Shown: positions 22,182-30,232, counted from the first letter of the stretch. The stretch is 35,644 nucleotides of DNA from Streptomyces sp. MBT53 (GCF_016654115.1 NZ_JAEQAZ010000086.1:1-35644), one strand, 5' to 3'. Numbers and translations are program-made. The notes: generated by a model from the letters alone, not told the origin.

Positions 22182-23431
22182 CTCCGTTTCCGGACGAGCA
22201 CGAACGGAGGATCGCCAGGCGACAGGTCGTCAAGGGAGTGGCGGCCATGCCAGGACTCATGGCGGCGCACCTCCCGGCTACGGCGCCGGCCGTGGCCACC
22301 GCCCTACCGGAACCCGAGGCGGAGCCAGCCGCCTCCGTCTCGGTTCCGGCCCCCTGCGCACCGCTGCCTGCCGTCATCAGGTCACGGCAGGAGCTGTCCA
22401 GCAGCCGGTCGCCCCTGCCCATCGAGACGAGCGGCACCACCTACGACATGGCGCAGTCCCTGGCCTGGCTGGACTCACGGCATTTCGCCGTCGGCCGGTG
22501 GGACGGTTCGATGAGTATCTTCGAGTTCACCGTCTCGCGATCGACCGGACCCGTGCTGCGCAGAAATGTGAACAGCCCCGCCTACCAAGGCGTACGGACA
22601 GTGGCACCGCTGCCCGGTGCGTCGCTGGTCACGTCGAACGACGACGGCTCGATCGCCCTGTGGTCTTCGGCAAGCGGTCTCTGGTCCGATCTGCGGCTGA
22701 CGGAGACCCCTCGGTTCGACCGCGCCCTCGGAGTGGCCACGAGTGCCCTCGCCGTACGCTCCGGCGGTACGGGCGGCAGCCTCGTGACGGGTCATGCGTC
22801 CGGCCATCTGTCGGTGTGGTCCTACGCCCCGCAGCGTCCTCGGCTGACCTTCCTGCGGTCGGTGGATCTCCGTAACCCCGCGCCGGTGAATCCGTGGGGA
22901 CTGCATGACATCAACGCCATCGACGCGGTGACCGACTCCCGGACAGTGGCCCGGGTCGTCACCGGCTCGGAGGACGGGTACCTGTGTGTCGTCGAGATCC
23001 CCTCCGGACGGGTCCTGTCGCAGACCGTGTTCAATCCCCGGGCCCGACGGGGCGTGAACGACCTTGGAGTCCGGGGGAATTCGCTCCTCGTCGCCACCTG
23101 CTCCGTCGGACGCGAGGACCACAACCTCTGGTACTACAAGATCGGCGGCGCCAAGTGGGACATCGTCCTGCGGGACAGGGCAAACCTGGTAGTCGACCCG
23201 AGCCGTGCCCAGGTCTTCAACTTCAGCACCGTCTGGGGGGAGTACCGGAAGGGGCCGTGCTGGTTCGCCTCTACCGAGGAGGGCGCGCTGTGGATGGGCA
23301 CGGCCGACTCCGGACTGACAGCGATCGGACACCAGGCGGTGACCGCTCCGCTGGGCTCGGCCCTCGGCTGGACCAGCGGACCCCGCCGCCTGGCCATGGT
23401 CGCCTACGACCTGTACGAGTTCACGATGTGA
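22178..23431 (+). CDS. Tat-type exported WD40-like beta-propeller protein
   Basis: The 417-residue product starts with a twin-arginine-like signal: HERRIARRQVVKG (about 8-20), then a hydrophobic stretch ending AVATA. The rest is about 330 residues of propeller-like repeats, each ending in a strand after a Gly-rich turn: DGSMSIFEF, DGSIALWS, SGHLSVWS, DGYLCVVEI, and later EEGALWMG. An LPLPGAS-type loop precedes several blades, giving about seven. Similar spacing and the D-G-x-[LIM] turn indicate WD40-type blades. It lacks an enzyme motif, so it is probably a scaffold or ligand-binding propeller outside the membrane. Overlap with the lipoprotein gene shows tight coupling. Blade count and Tat export are inferences from sequence pattern. 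Confidence 0.85.
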   Translation: MTPFPDEHERRIARRQVVKGVAAMPGLMAAHLPATAPAVATALPEPEAEPAASVSVPAPCAPLPAVIRSRQELSSSRSPLPIETSGTTYDMAQSLAWLDSRHFAVGRWDGSMSIFEFTVSRSTGPVLRRNVNSPAYQGVRTVAPLPGASLVTSNDDGSIALWSSASGLWSDLRLTETPRFDRALGVATSALAVRSGGTGGSLVTGHASGHLSVWSYAPQRPRLTFLRSVDLRNPAPVNPWGLHDINAIDAVTDSRTVARVVTGSEDGYLCVVEIPSGRVLSQTVFNPRARRGVNDLGVRGNSLLVATCSVGREDHNLWYYKIGGAKWDIVLRDRANLVVDPSRAQVFNFSTVWGEYRKGPCWFASTEEGALWMGTADSGLTAIGHQAVTAPLGSALGWTSGPRRLAMVAYDLYEFTM

Positions 23432-23455
23432 CGCCCACGCCTGCCGGTGTCCGAC

Positions 23456-23478
23456 GAGAGGGACGACACCCCCGCACA
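23456..23478 (+). repeat. Left copy of imperfect direct repeat bounding the accessory block
   Basis: A 23-bp segment containing ACGACACCCCCGCACA matches the segment at 27071-27093 in 21 of 23 positions, in the same orientation. The left copy also starts a weak hairpin (AGAGGG at 23457-23462 with CCCTCT at 23493-23498) that may end the upstream operon. The right copy is the 5' half of a strong terminator. The two copies flank every degenerate gene and IS sequence in this part of the window. Confidence 0.5.
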
Positions 23479-23484
23479 AGGTGG

Positions 23485-24084
23485 ATGGCCGGCCCTCTGA
23501 GCTGGGAACTCGGCCACACCGAAGGCCTCGTGACATCGACACGAGGCCACGGCACGATCGCGCGTCCGCGCTCCGCCCTCAAACGGCTCGGCATCACCCG
23601 CTACGACAAGGTCAAATGGCGGGACAGCGACGAAGTCGCGTTCATCGCTGATCGGGTGGCGTCGGGGCGTGCCTACGACCGGAACGAGCAGACGCAGACC
23701 GTCGACCGCGTCGCGGCGGACACGATGATCGCTGAGGGGCTCGGCGTCCCAGTTGGCTCACCGGTGTATGCACGTGCTCGCCTCGTAAAGGAGGGCACGC
23801 AACCGACGCACACCTTGACCAGCTACTACAGGCCCGAAGACGTCGAAGGAACCCGCATCGTCGACCCAACGCCAGGCCCCGCCGGCCGTGGCGGCGGATA
23901 CCGGGTGCTCTACGACGCCGGGTACGAGATCGACCACATGAAAGAGGTGCTGTTCGCTCGCGTGCCGACAGCGGACGAGGTGAAACTCCTACAACTTCCC
24001 TCGGTGAACCCATAGTTGAGCTTCACCGGACGACATACACAGCAGATGGCACAGTGGTCGAGTTCGCCGTCGGCATGAATAAGC
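23485..24084 (+). pseudogene. GntR-family regulator remnant (UTRA domain), 5' truncated and frameshifted
   Basis: The readable product runs from the end of a GntR winged helix (ELGHTEGLVTSTRGHGTIARP) through a UTRA ligand domain: RPRSALKRLGITRYDKVKW, the segment with TQTVDRVAADTMIAEGLGVP, ARLVKEGTQPTHTLTSYY, EGTRIVDPTPGPAGRGGGYRVL. The helix-turn-helix that should precede it is absent. The frame stops at a TAG around 24013, but the conserved continuation VELHRTTYTADGTVVEFAV is present right after in another frame, so one base was lost near 24009-24012. Homology then fades at about 24084. Such GntR proteins (KorSA-like and related) often regulate integrative elements or antibiotic-linked genes. 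It cannot make a DNA-binding protein. Confidence 0.8.
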
Positions 24085-24340
24085 CGGGCCCACGAGTGGC
24101 GATCACGGCACGGCTGTCAAGGATGTGCCTCCGGCGGGGGCGCTCCAACTCCGGGATGGAGGGGGCGCCGTTCGCGAGTGCCGGCGGAGTAGTGGCGTGC
24201 GCGGAGAGCTCCCAGAAGGGGGGCTGAGGTTGCACGTTGGGAGGCTTGGTTTCGGTCATCGAGCCACATAAAGGCGCGGAATGGCAAGGTAGCTGTCCGA
24301 GACGCCGCTGGAGCCTAGTCTCCTTGGCAAGGGGGGAGGC
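24085..24340. other. Non-coding stretch after the GntR remnant
   Basis: Between the last recognisable GntR codons and the start of the 191-aa membrane protein gene I see no supported coding sequence, RNA or strong hairpin. The end of the stretch holds the ribosome-binding site of the downstream gene (GGGGGGAGG next to the GTG). Confidence 0.5.
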
Positions 24341-24916
24341 GTGCAGCGACAATCCACCCGTGCGCGCCCTGTAAAGGTGATCAATTTGCTGCTAGCGGCG
24401 TTGGGCGGTGCGTTGAGTACCGTCCTTGTGTCCGTCTTTGTCGCGTGCACTCGTCACGGACAACGGGTCTTGGCCCGGTTGCTGTCCTATCCGCAACGGC
24501 GGCGAATCAGCAGAGAAGCTCACGCTGCTGAGCCGGGGCAAGAGAGTCGAGCGTGGCTCACCAGCCCGATCGAGGGTGAGACCTTCGACGCTGAGATCGA
24601 GGTCGGCGGCAGAGTCCTTGACCTGCCTGCAGATCATGAAATATGGATCGTCCACCGAGTTCCCAACGGCGGTGGGATTTGGCCGAAGGAGAAGCTGGCC
24701 CTAGACGTAGCCGGGTGGTTCAAGGTGACTACTCTGGAAGGAGGTAGGCCTCGTTCGATGGCAGTGGTTCTGTTGCTGACGTCCAAGCAGGTGAGTCAAG
24801 AGTTCGAAGAGTGGTTTCAGCGAGGACTGCGGACTGGTCATTTCCCCGGCCTTCAGGTTCCGTCCTCTGCTCGTGAGCTGGCGAGCGCTGTCGTCCGCAG
24901 TGAGCCTGCTCGATAG
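24341..24916 (+). CDS. Uncharacterised membrane protein with C-terminal beta-rich domain (191 aa)
   Basis: The product has a basic N-terminus, one membrane segment (about 13-35, INLLLAALGGALSTVLVSVFVAC) and a basic helix (QRRRISREAHA). A compact domain (67-180) begins W-L-T-S-P-I-E-G-E and contains DLPADHEIWIVHRVPNGGGIWPKEKL then W-F-K-V-T-T-L-E-G and EFEEWFQRGLRTGHFPGL. The pattern SPxxGxxV...GxxxxLPxxHxxWxxVRxPNG...WP...GD...F..WxxxGxxTGxWPGL is one I have seen at the C-terminus of several actinobacterial multi-domain proteins; I cannot name it. GTG at 24341 follows GGGGGGAGG. GC content and codon use look slightly lower than core neighbours, in keeping with the accessory block. Function unknown. 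Confidence 0.7.
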   Translation: MQRQSTRARPVKVINLLLAALGGALSTVLVSVFVACTRHGQRVLARLLSYPQRRRISREAHAAEPGQESRAWLTSPIEGETFDAEIEVGGRVLDLPADHEIWIVHRVPNGGGIWPKEKLALDVAGWFKVTTLEGGRPRSMAVVLLLTSKQVSQEFEEWFQRGLRTGHFPGLQVPSSARELASAVVRSEPAR

Positions 24917-25094
24917 TTCTTGTGGTCAATGATCCAGGACGGATGCTCAGTAGCGGGCCGAGTCGAGTTCGCCAAGGGCGACCCTGGTTCCCGACATCAA
25001 CGCTTGACACCAACAGGTGCGAACGTCAGCGATTGAAGCCGCATCGTGGCGAACGGCCCCTCGCGCTCTAGGAGGACGTCGTGAGCGCCAGCAG

Positions 25095-25412
25095 ATGTGG
25101 CAGTACTTCCTGCCGTATCTGACTCCGCGTGGGACCGGGCAGAGCGATGCCTGGGGAGCCGACGCGCCGGCTCAGGGCGCAGGGGAACCCAGCGGATCGT
25201 GCACGCAGGAGAGGTGTCGGCGCCGGCCGAGGTGGCGCGGCTGTTCGGGATTCCGGAGGGCGGGACGGTCGTCGTACGGCGGCGCGTGATCCTTCTCGAC
25301 GATCAGCCGAACGAACTGACCGACACCTACTACCCGCTCGACATCGCCCGGGGCACAGGGCTCGCCGAAGCCGCCAAGATCCCGTGCGGAGCCGTCACCC
25401 TGCTCTCGCGCC
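25095..25412 (+). pseudogene. Second GntR/UTRA remnant, frameshifted and cut by an IS element
   Basis: Starting near the ATG at 25095, one frame reads MWQYFLPYLTPRGTGQSDAW, the start of a UTRA domain. Around 25173-25185 the match moves to another frame, GTQRIVHAGEVSAPAEVARLFGIPEGGT, then VVVRRRVILLDDQPNELTDTYYP, ending GGAVTLLSRL-like sequence at about 25411 (GAVTLLSRL). The 5' helix-turn-helix is missing and the 3' end is lost at the IS insertion point (TA at 25413). The UTRA stretch is recognisable but not identical to that at 23485-24084, so these are two different genes, not a split single one. The sequence right of the IS does not continue the domain. Confidence 0.75.
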
Positions 25413-25414
25413 TA

Positions 25415-26284
25415 AAGGCTGTTCCAGAAGTCCGTGGGCGGGCAGTGGGGTGCCTGCCGCACGGGTTGTCGATCAGGTGCTCAGGGCGAGGTTGTGCATG
25501 CGGGCGATGGCCTGGACCGCGTGATGGAGGCCGTCGCCGCGTTGCCGGCAGTCGCGGAGGATCTTGTAGTTCTTCATCCGGGCGAAGGTGTGCTCGACGC
25601 GGGCCCGGACCTTGCGGTGTGCGGCGTTGTCGGCTTCCTGGATGGGCAGCAGCGGCCGTTTGCCGCGGCGGCGATGCGGGATGACGAGACCGGTGCCCCC
25701 GTAGGCGCCGTCGGCGAGGACCGTGGTGCCGGCGCAGACCTGGGCCAGGCCGGTGTCCCGAAAGGCATGGGCGTCGGCGATGTTGCCCGCTACCGGGGAT
25801 GCGGTGGCGATCACCAGGCGGGTGTCGGCATCGATGACGACCTGCACGTTCGCGGAGAAGCGGTAGTTGCGGCTGGAGGCGGCGACGGTGCGGTCGCGCA
25901 CCGGGATGAGCGTGCCGTCCACGATCCACAGCCGGTCCGGCGCCTCCTCGGGGCGGGGCGCCGGCTCCAGTGCCAGGAGCGGGCCCACCTGCTGGATGAT
26001 CCGGCACACGGTGGCCGGACAGACGCCAAACAGCACCGCCAGTTGCCGCATGGTCAGGTTGGTCCGGTAGTACACCGCCACCAGCAGCACCCGCTCGGCC
26101 AGCGGCAGCCGCCACGGCCGCCCCATCCGCGGATGCTCACCACCCCGCTCTCGCACCGCCCGCAACAGCCGTGCGAACCGATCCGCCCGCAACCCGGTGA
26201 ACACCTCGATCCACACCGGCTCAGCCCTCAACACCCCAGCCATACAGGGGAAATGCCCCGCCCACGGACTTCTGGAACAGCCTT
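25415..26284. mobile_element. Complete IS5-family insertion sequence, 870 bp, 28-bp perfect terminal repeats
   Basis: The left end (25415-25442) and right end (26257-26284) are perfect 28-bp inverted repeats beginning AAGGCTGTTCCAGAAGTCCG. A 2-bp TA target duplication flanks them (25413-25414 and 26285-26286). Inside is one intact transposase gene on the minus strand. Perfect ends, an uninterrupted gene and an intact duplication indicate a recent, potentially active insertion. It interrupts a GntR/UTRA remnant. Confidence 0.95.
25473..26243 (-). CDS. IS5-family DDE transposase
   Basis: The 256-residue transposase has an N-terminal helix-turn-helix (about 60-92, TMRQLAVLFGVCPATVCRIIQQV; HTH_Tnp_4 type) and a DDE_Tnp_4 catalytic core with Asp109 (WIVDGTLIP), Asp178 (VLADGAYGG) and Glu217 (RVEHTFARMK). 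Length and single-frame coding are as expected for the IS5 relatives found in Streptomyces (IS427/ISL2-like subgroup is possible). The ATG at 26243 lies 14 bp inside the right terminal repeat. No frameshift or stop is present, so it should be functional. Confidence 0.95.
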   Translation of the reverse strand: MAGVLRAEPVWIEVFTGLRADRFARLLRAVRERGGEHPRMGRPWRLPLAERVLLVAVYYRTNLTMRQLAVLFGVCPATVCRIIQQVGPLLALEPAPRPEEAPDRLWIVDGTLIPVRDRTVAASSRNYRFSANVQVVIDADTRLVIATASPVAGNIADAHAFRDTGLAQVCAGTTVLADGAYGGTGLVIPHRRRGKRPLLPIQEADNAAHRKVRARVEHTFARMKNYKILRDCRQRGDGLHHAVQAIARMHNLALST

Positions 26285-26366
26285 TAGGGGGTGTTTGGTA
26301 ATGCCCGTTGGGGTGCGCTGAGCCGTGGCGAAGGTGGATGTCTGCCTAGAGTGAGAAAATCGGGTC

Positions 26367-26789
26367 ATGCCCCTGCCTCAGCCTGATGATCTGACTTCGC
26401 TGGTTCTGCGTACCGATTTCAGTGACGAGAGAGCCTGGGATGGGGTTCGAGCCGCACTAGATGCTGTCGGCGATCACTCCCTCGCCACTTACATCAGTGA
26501 GCTGCGCTTCGCCGACCTGGATGTCCAAACGCTGGTGGACGAAGAGGCTGTTGCAGACGAAGACGACCAGATCATCAACGTGTTCCTGGCGGACGGGACG
26601 ACGATGAATGACCCGGCTCACCCGCTTTTGGCTGTGGACCTCTCAGACGAACCTGGGCGCACGTTCAGGGTCCCGGCCCGATGGTTTCCCCACGTGTCGG
26701 CCAACCTCGGCATCGCGAACATGGACTTCGCGGAGTTCGCCGATGCCGCCGACGAGTCCGGGACCTTTCGCGGCTTTGACGAGGGCTGA
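26367..26789 (+). CDS. DUF6924-like protein (140 aa)
   Basis: A soluble acidic protein that matches my recollection of the DUF6924 family found in actinobacteria: start LPQPDDLTSLVLRTDFSDERAWDGVRAAL, then a central FLADGTTMNDPAHPLLAVDLSDEPGRTFRVPARWFPHVSANLGIANMDFAEFADA segment and a C-terminal FRGFDEG. No catalytic or metal motif, no signal peptide. ATG at 26367 follows TAGAGTGAG, with TAGAGT as a possible -10 about 15 bp upstream and no clear ribosome-binding site. It lies between the intact IS and a transposase remnant, so it may be cargo of the accessory block. Function unknown. Confidence 0.75.
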   Translation: MPLPQPDDLTSLVLRTDFSDERAWDGVRAALDAVGDHSLATYISELRFADLDVQTLVDEEAVADEDDQIINVFLADGTTMNDPAHPLLAVDLSDEPGRTFRVPARWFPHVSANLGIANMDFAEFADAADESGTFRGFDEG

Positions 26790-26832
26790 GACCTTACAGT
26801 TGAGGACCGTCCGCGAGTGACGACTCGGCGGG

Positions 26833-27060
26833 TCACAACCACTCATTGATTGCGGCGATGAGGACGGTCGCCTCGAAGCGGACGGCGAGTTTGTCGAACC
26901 GGGTGGCCACCGCCCGGTTTCGCTCGAGCCGGTTGATGCCGCACTCGACCGCGTGCCGAGCCTTGTAGTCCTCGCGATCGAAGGCGGGCGGTCGTCCACC
27001 CGCCGTTCCCCGACGCCTGCGATGACCCGCCTGATCAGCCGGTTCCGGGATAGCCCGCGC
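26833..27060 (-). pseudogene. IS5-family transposase C-terminal remnant
   Basis: The minus strand encodes about 75 residues ending the DDE domain of a second, different IS5-type transposase: IPEPADQAGHRRRRGTAGG, then GRPPAFDREDYKARHAVECG, INRLERNRAVATRFDKLAVR, FEATVLIAAINEWL and a stop. The catalytic Glu (in HAVECGINRLE) is kept but the first two Asp are missing, as is everything upstream. The cut-off at the 5' side coincides with the start of the terminator hairpin at 27071. No terminal repeats are recognisable. Confidence 0.85.
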
Positions 27061-27070
27061 TGATCATGCG

Positions 27071-27109
27071 AAGAGGGACGGCACCCCCGCACAGGATGCC
27101 GCCCCTCTT
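27071..27109 (-). terminator. ppdK: Strong hairpin downstream of PPDK gene
   Basis: AAGAGGGACGGCA (27071-27083) pairs with TGCCGCCCCTCTT (27097-27109) in a 13-bp stem with a single A-C mismatch and 13-base loop. It lies 99 bp past the PPDK stop on its strand and fits a transcription terminator. Its first half matches the repeat at 23456-23478. Confidence 0.75.
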
Positions 27110-27207
27110 TCGTGATCCGGAACCGCCGCCCATCGGTGAGGGTCGGGGACGAGCGACGGTTCCGGCGTTCAGTGGCCGTATGACCTACCAGCGGTCGGCC
27201 CTACGGC

Positions 27208-29928
27208 CTACCGATGGTCGCTCCCCTGCGCCACCGAAGCCGCCCGCCCCGCCTCAAGTCGCGCCACCGGAATCCGGAACGGTGAGCACGACACGTAGTC
27301 GAGCCCCACCTCGTGGAAGAAGTGGACGGACTCCGGGTCGCCGCCGTGTTCGCCGCAGACGCCCAGCTTCAGGTCCGGCCGGGTTTCGCGGCCCGCCTTT
27401 GCCGCGAGCTTCACCAGTGAGCCCACGCCGTCCCTGTCGATCGTCTCGAAGGGGCTGACTCCGAAGATGCCCTTCTCCAGGTAGGCGGTGAAGAACGAAG
27501 CCTCTACGTCGTCGCGGCTGAAGCCCCACACCGTCTGGGTGAGGTCGTTCGTGCCGAAGGAGAAGAACTCCGCCGCCTCCGCGATCTGGCCCGCCGTCAG
27601 TGCGGCGCGCGGGAGTTCGATCATCGTGCCGATGGACAGCTTCAGGGACGTGCCCGTCGCCGCCTCCACCTCCGCGATGACCTGGTCGGCCTCCTCGCGG
27701 ACGATCTCCAGCTCCTGGACCGTGCCGACGAGCGGGATCATGATCTCGGCGCGCGGGTCGCCCTTCGCGGCCTTGCGTTCCGCCGCGGCCTCGGCGATCG
27801 CCCGTACCTGCATCGTGAACAGGCCGGGGATCACCAGGCCCAGGCGTACGCCCCGCAGACCCAGCATCGGGTTCTGCTCGTGCAGGCGGTGGACCGCCTG
27901 GAGGAGGCGGAGGTCGTTCTCGTGGGACTCCTGGCGGGACTCCGCGAGCGCTACGCGGACCGACAACTCCGTGATGTCCGGGAGGAATTCGTGCAGCGGC
28001 GGGTCCAACAGGCGGACCGTCACCGGGAGTCCGTCCATCGCCTTGAACAGTTCTACGAAGTCCGCCTTCTGGAGCGGGAGCAGCGCCTTGAGGGACTCCT
28101 CGCGTTCGGTGTCCGTGTCCGCCAGGATCAGGCGCTCCACCAGCTCCCTGCGGTCGCCGAGGAACATGTGCTCCGTACGGCACAGGCCGATGCCCTGGGC
28201 GCCGAAGCGGCGGGCGCGCAGCGCGTCCTCGGCGTTGTCCGCGTTGGCGCGCACCCTCAACCGCCGTACGCGGTCGGCGTATCCGATGATCCGGTGGACG
28301 GCCTCGACCAGTTCGTCGGCGTCGTCCGCGCCCGCGTGCATGCGGCCCTCGAAGTACTCCACGACCGGGGACGGGACGACCGGGACCTCACCGAGGTACA
28401 CCTTGCCGCTGGAGCCGTCGATGGAGATCACGTCGCCCTCCTCGACCACGTGACCACCCGGCACCGTCATACGGCGGCGCTTGGTGTCGACCTCAAGCTC
28501 CTCCGCGCCGCAGACACACGTCTTGCCCATGCCGCGCGCCACGACCGCCGCGTGGGACGTCTTGCCGCCGCGCGACGTGAGGATGCCCTCGGCCGCGATC
28601 ATGCCGTCGAGGTCGTCCGGGTTCGTCTCGCGGCGGACCAGGATGACCTTCTCGCCCGAACGCGACCACTTCACCGCCGTGTACGAGTCGAAGACCGCCT
28701 TGCCGACCGCCGCGCCCGGCGAGGCCGCGATGCCCCGGCCGACCTGCTGGACCTTCGCGTCCTCGTCGAAGCGCGGGAACATCAGCTGCGCCAACTGGGC
28801 GCCGGTGACCCGCTGGAGGGCCTCCGCCTCGTCGATCAGGCCCTGGTCCACCAACTGCGTGGCGATACGGAAGGCCGCGCCCGCCGTGCGCTTGCCCACC
28901 CGCGTCTGGAGCATCCACAACTGGCCGCGCTCGATGGTGAATTCGATGTCACAAAGATCCTTGTAGTGGTTCTCCAGGGTCTTCATGATCTGCATGAGCT
29001 GGTCGTACGACTTCTTGTCGATCTGCTCAAGTTCCGCGAGCGGGACCGTGTTTCGGATGCCGGCTACGACGTCCTCGCCCTGCGCGTTCTGCAAGTAGTC
29101 GCCGTAGACGCCCTGGTGGCCGCTGGCCGGGTCGCGGGTGAAGGCGACGCCGGTGCCCGAGTCGGGGCCGAGGTTGCCGAAGACCATCGAGCAGACGTTG
29201 ACCGCCGTGCCGAGGTCGTGCGGGATGCGTTCCTGGCGGCGGTAGAGCTTGGCGCGGTCGGTGTTCCAGGAGTCGAAGACCGCGTGGATGGCGAGGTCCA
29301 TCTGCTCGCGCGGGTCCTGCGGGAAGTCGCGGCCGGCCTCGGTCTTGACGATCCGCTTGAAGCGGGTGACCAGCTTCTTCAGGTCGGCCGCGTCCAGTTC
29401 GGTGTCGACCGTGACCTTCTTGGTCTCCTTGGCCTTGTCGAGGGCCTCCTCGAAGAGGTCGCCGTCGACGCCTAGGACGGTCTTGCCGAACATCTGGATG
29501 AGGCGGCGGTAGGAGTCCCACGCGAAGCGCTCGTCGCCCGCCTGCTTCGCCAGGCCCTGCACGGACCTGTCGGAGAGGCCGATGTTCAGGACGGTGTCCA
29601 TCATGCCGGGCATGGAGAACTTGGCCCCGGAGCGGACCGATACGAGGAGGGGGTTGTCGGCCTGCCCCAGCTTCTTGTCCATCGTCGACTCCAGCGCGTC
29701 GAGGTGTGCACTCACCTCGTCACGCAGTGCCGCCGGCTCCTCGCCACTGTCGAGGTAGGTCTTGCACGCCTCGGTGGTGATGGTGAAGCCGGGGGGCACG
29801 GGAAGGCCCAGGTTGGTCATCTCGGCGAGGTTGGCACCCTTGCCGCCGAGAAGGTCCTTGAGGTCCTTGTTTCCCTCGGTGAAGTCATAGACGAACTTCG
29901 CTACGTGGGGTTCTTTGTTTTCCGACAC
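27208..29928 (-). CDS. ppdK: Pyruvate, phosphate dikinase
   Basis: The 906-residue enzyme interconverts ATP + phosphate + pyruvate and AMP + pyrophosphate + phosphoenolpyruvate, linking glycolysis and gluconeogenesis in the cytosol. Domains in order: N-terminal ATP-grasp (LLGGKGANLAEM near residue 27, RSGAKFSMPGMMDTVLN, GVAFTRDP, QTRVGKRTAGAA near 350); central phosphohistidine domain with TSRGGKTSHAAVVARGMG (catalytic His near 457, regulatory Thr two residues before); C-terminal TIM barrel with GLCRTEHMF, GTMIELPRAAL, FFSFGTNDLTQ and LGVCGEHGGDP (catalytic Cys near 858). GTG at 29928 follows GAGGAG. Length matches the family. A ROK repressor and glucan enzymes are encoded upstream. Confidence 0.97.
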   Translation of the reverse strand: MSENKEPHVAKFVYDFTEGNKDLKDLLGGKGANLAEMTNLGLPVPPGFTITTEACKTYLDSGEEPAALRDEVSAHLDALESTMDKKLGQADNPLLVSVRSGAKFSMPGMMDTVLNIGLSDRSVQGLAKQAGDERFAWDSYRRLIQMFGKTVLGVDGDLFEEALDKAKETKKVTVDTELDAADLKKLVTRFKRIVKTEAGRDFPQDPREQMDLAIHAVFDSWNTDRAKLYRRQERIPHDLGTAVNVCSMVFGNLGPDSGTGVAFTRDPASGHQGVYGDYLQNAQGEDVVAGIRNTVPLAELEQIDKKSYDQLMQIMKTLENHYKDLCDIEFTIERGQLWMLQTRVGKRTAGAAFRIATQLVDQGLIDEAEALQRVTGAQLAQLMFPRFDEDAKVQQVGRGIAASPGAAVGKAVFDSYTAVKWSRSGEKVILVRRETNPDDLDGMIAAEGILTSRGGKTSHAAVVARGMGKTCVCGAEELEVDTKRRRMTVPGGHVVEEGDVISIDGSSGKVYLGEVPVVPSPVVEYFEGRMHAGADDADELVEAVHRIIGYADRVRRLRVRANADNAEDALRARRFGAQGIGLCRTEHMFLGDRRELVERLILADTDTEREESLKALLPLQKADFVELFKAMDGLPVTVRLLDPPLHEFLPDITELSVRVALAESRQESHENDLRLLQAVHRLHEQNPMLGLRGVRLGLVIPGLFTMQVRAIAEAAAERKAAKGDPRAEIMIPLVGTVQELEIVREEADQVIAEVEAATGTSLKLSIGTMIELPRAALTAGQIAEAAEFFSFGTNDLTQTVWGFSRDDVEASFFTAYLEKGIFGVSPFETIDRDGVGSLVKLAAKAGRETRPDLKLGVCGEHGGDPESVHFFHEVGLDYVSCSPFRIPVARLEAGRAASVAQGSDHR

Positions 29929-30130
29929 GGGTCTCGACTCCTCGGGACGCGGGTGGCTGCCCTGACGGCCAGGAACATACCCAGATCGAAGGCGCCTGGG
30001 TACGTCCACTTGCATGTCATGCGTCCGTAACCAGTCGTCCGCCAGCGGATCGAAAGTCAAAGCTCGGCAAGCGAACACCGTCGAGTGTTTTCACTTCTTG
30101 AACGCGACCAGGCCCATCTGCGGCATTTTC

Positions 30131-30144
30131 CGCTCACCTGAGCG
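30131..30144. promoter_or_regulatory. Palindromic box, copy 1
   Basis: CGCTCA-CC-TGAGCG, a 6-bp dyad around CC. The 16-mer TCCGCTCACCTGAGCG recurs identically at 30231-30246, 102 bp away. It lies about 200 bp upstream of the PPDK start codon and could be a regulator binding site. Confidence 0.4.
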
Positions 30145-30180
30145 GGCTGCACGCTCGCCTGATTTCGATCGATGAACGAT

Positions 30181-30209
30181 CAAGGGGTGGCACGGAGTGC
30201 CACCCCTTG
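30181..30209 (-). terminator. Perfect hairpin, probable terminator of the ROK gene
   Basis: CAAGGGGTGGCAC (30181-30193) and GTGCCACCCCTTG (30197-30209) form a perfect 13-bp stem with a 3-base loop. It lies 148 bp past the ROK stop codon, before the PPDK promoter region on the same strand, and would separate the two transcripts. It is not followed by a T-run. Confidence 0.7.
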
Positions 30210-30232
30210 GAGAAGTGCAGCCGCCCAAGATC

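Noticed and set aside
23134..23397. Antisense reading frames across the beta-propeller gene
   Set aside because: They are composition shadows; the plus strand shows regular propeller blades and translational overlap with the gene before it.
23456..27093. Bounding direct repeats as attL/attR of an integrated element
   Set aside because: No integrase, excisionase or tRNA gene is seen, and one copy is half of a terminator hairpin; kept only as a repeat-bounded block.
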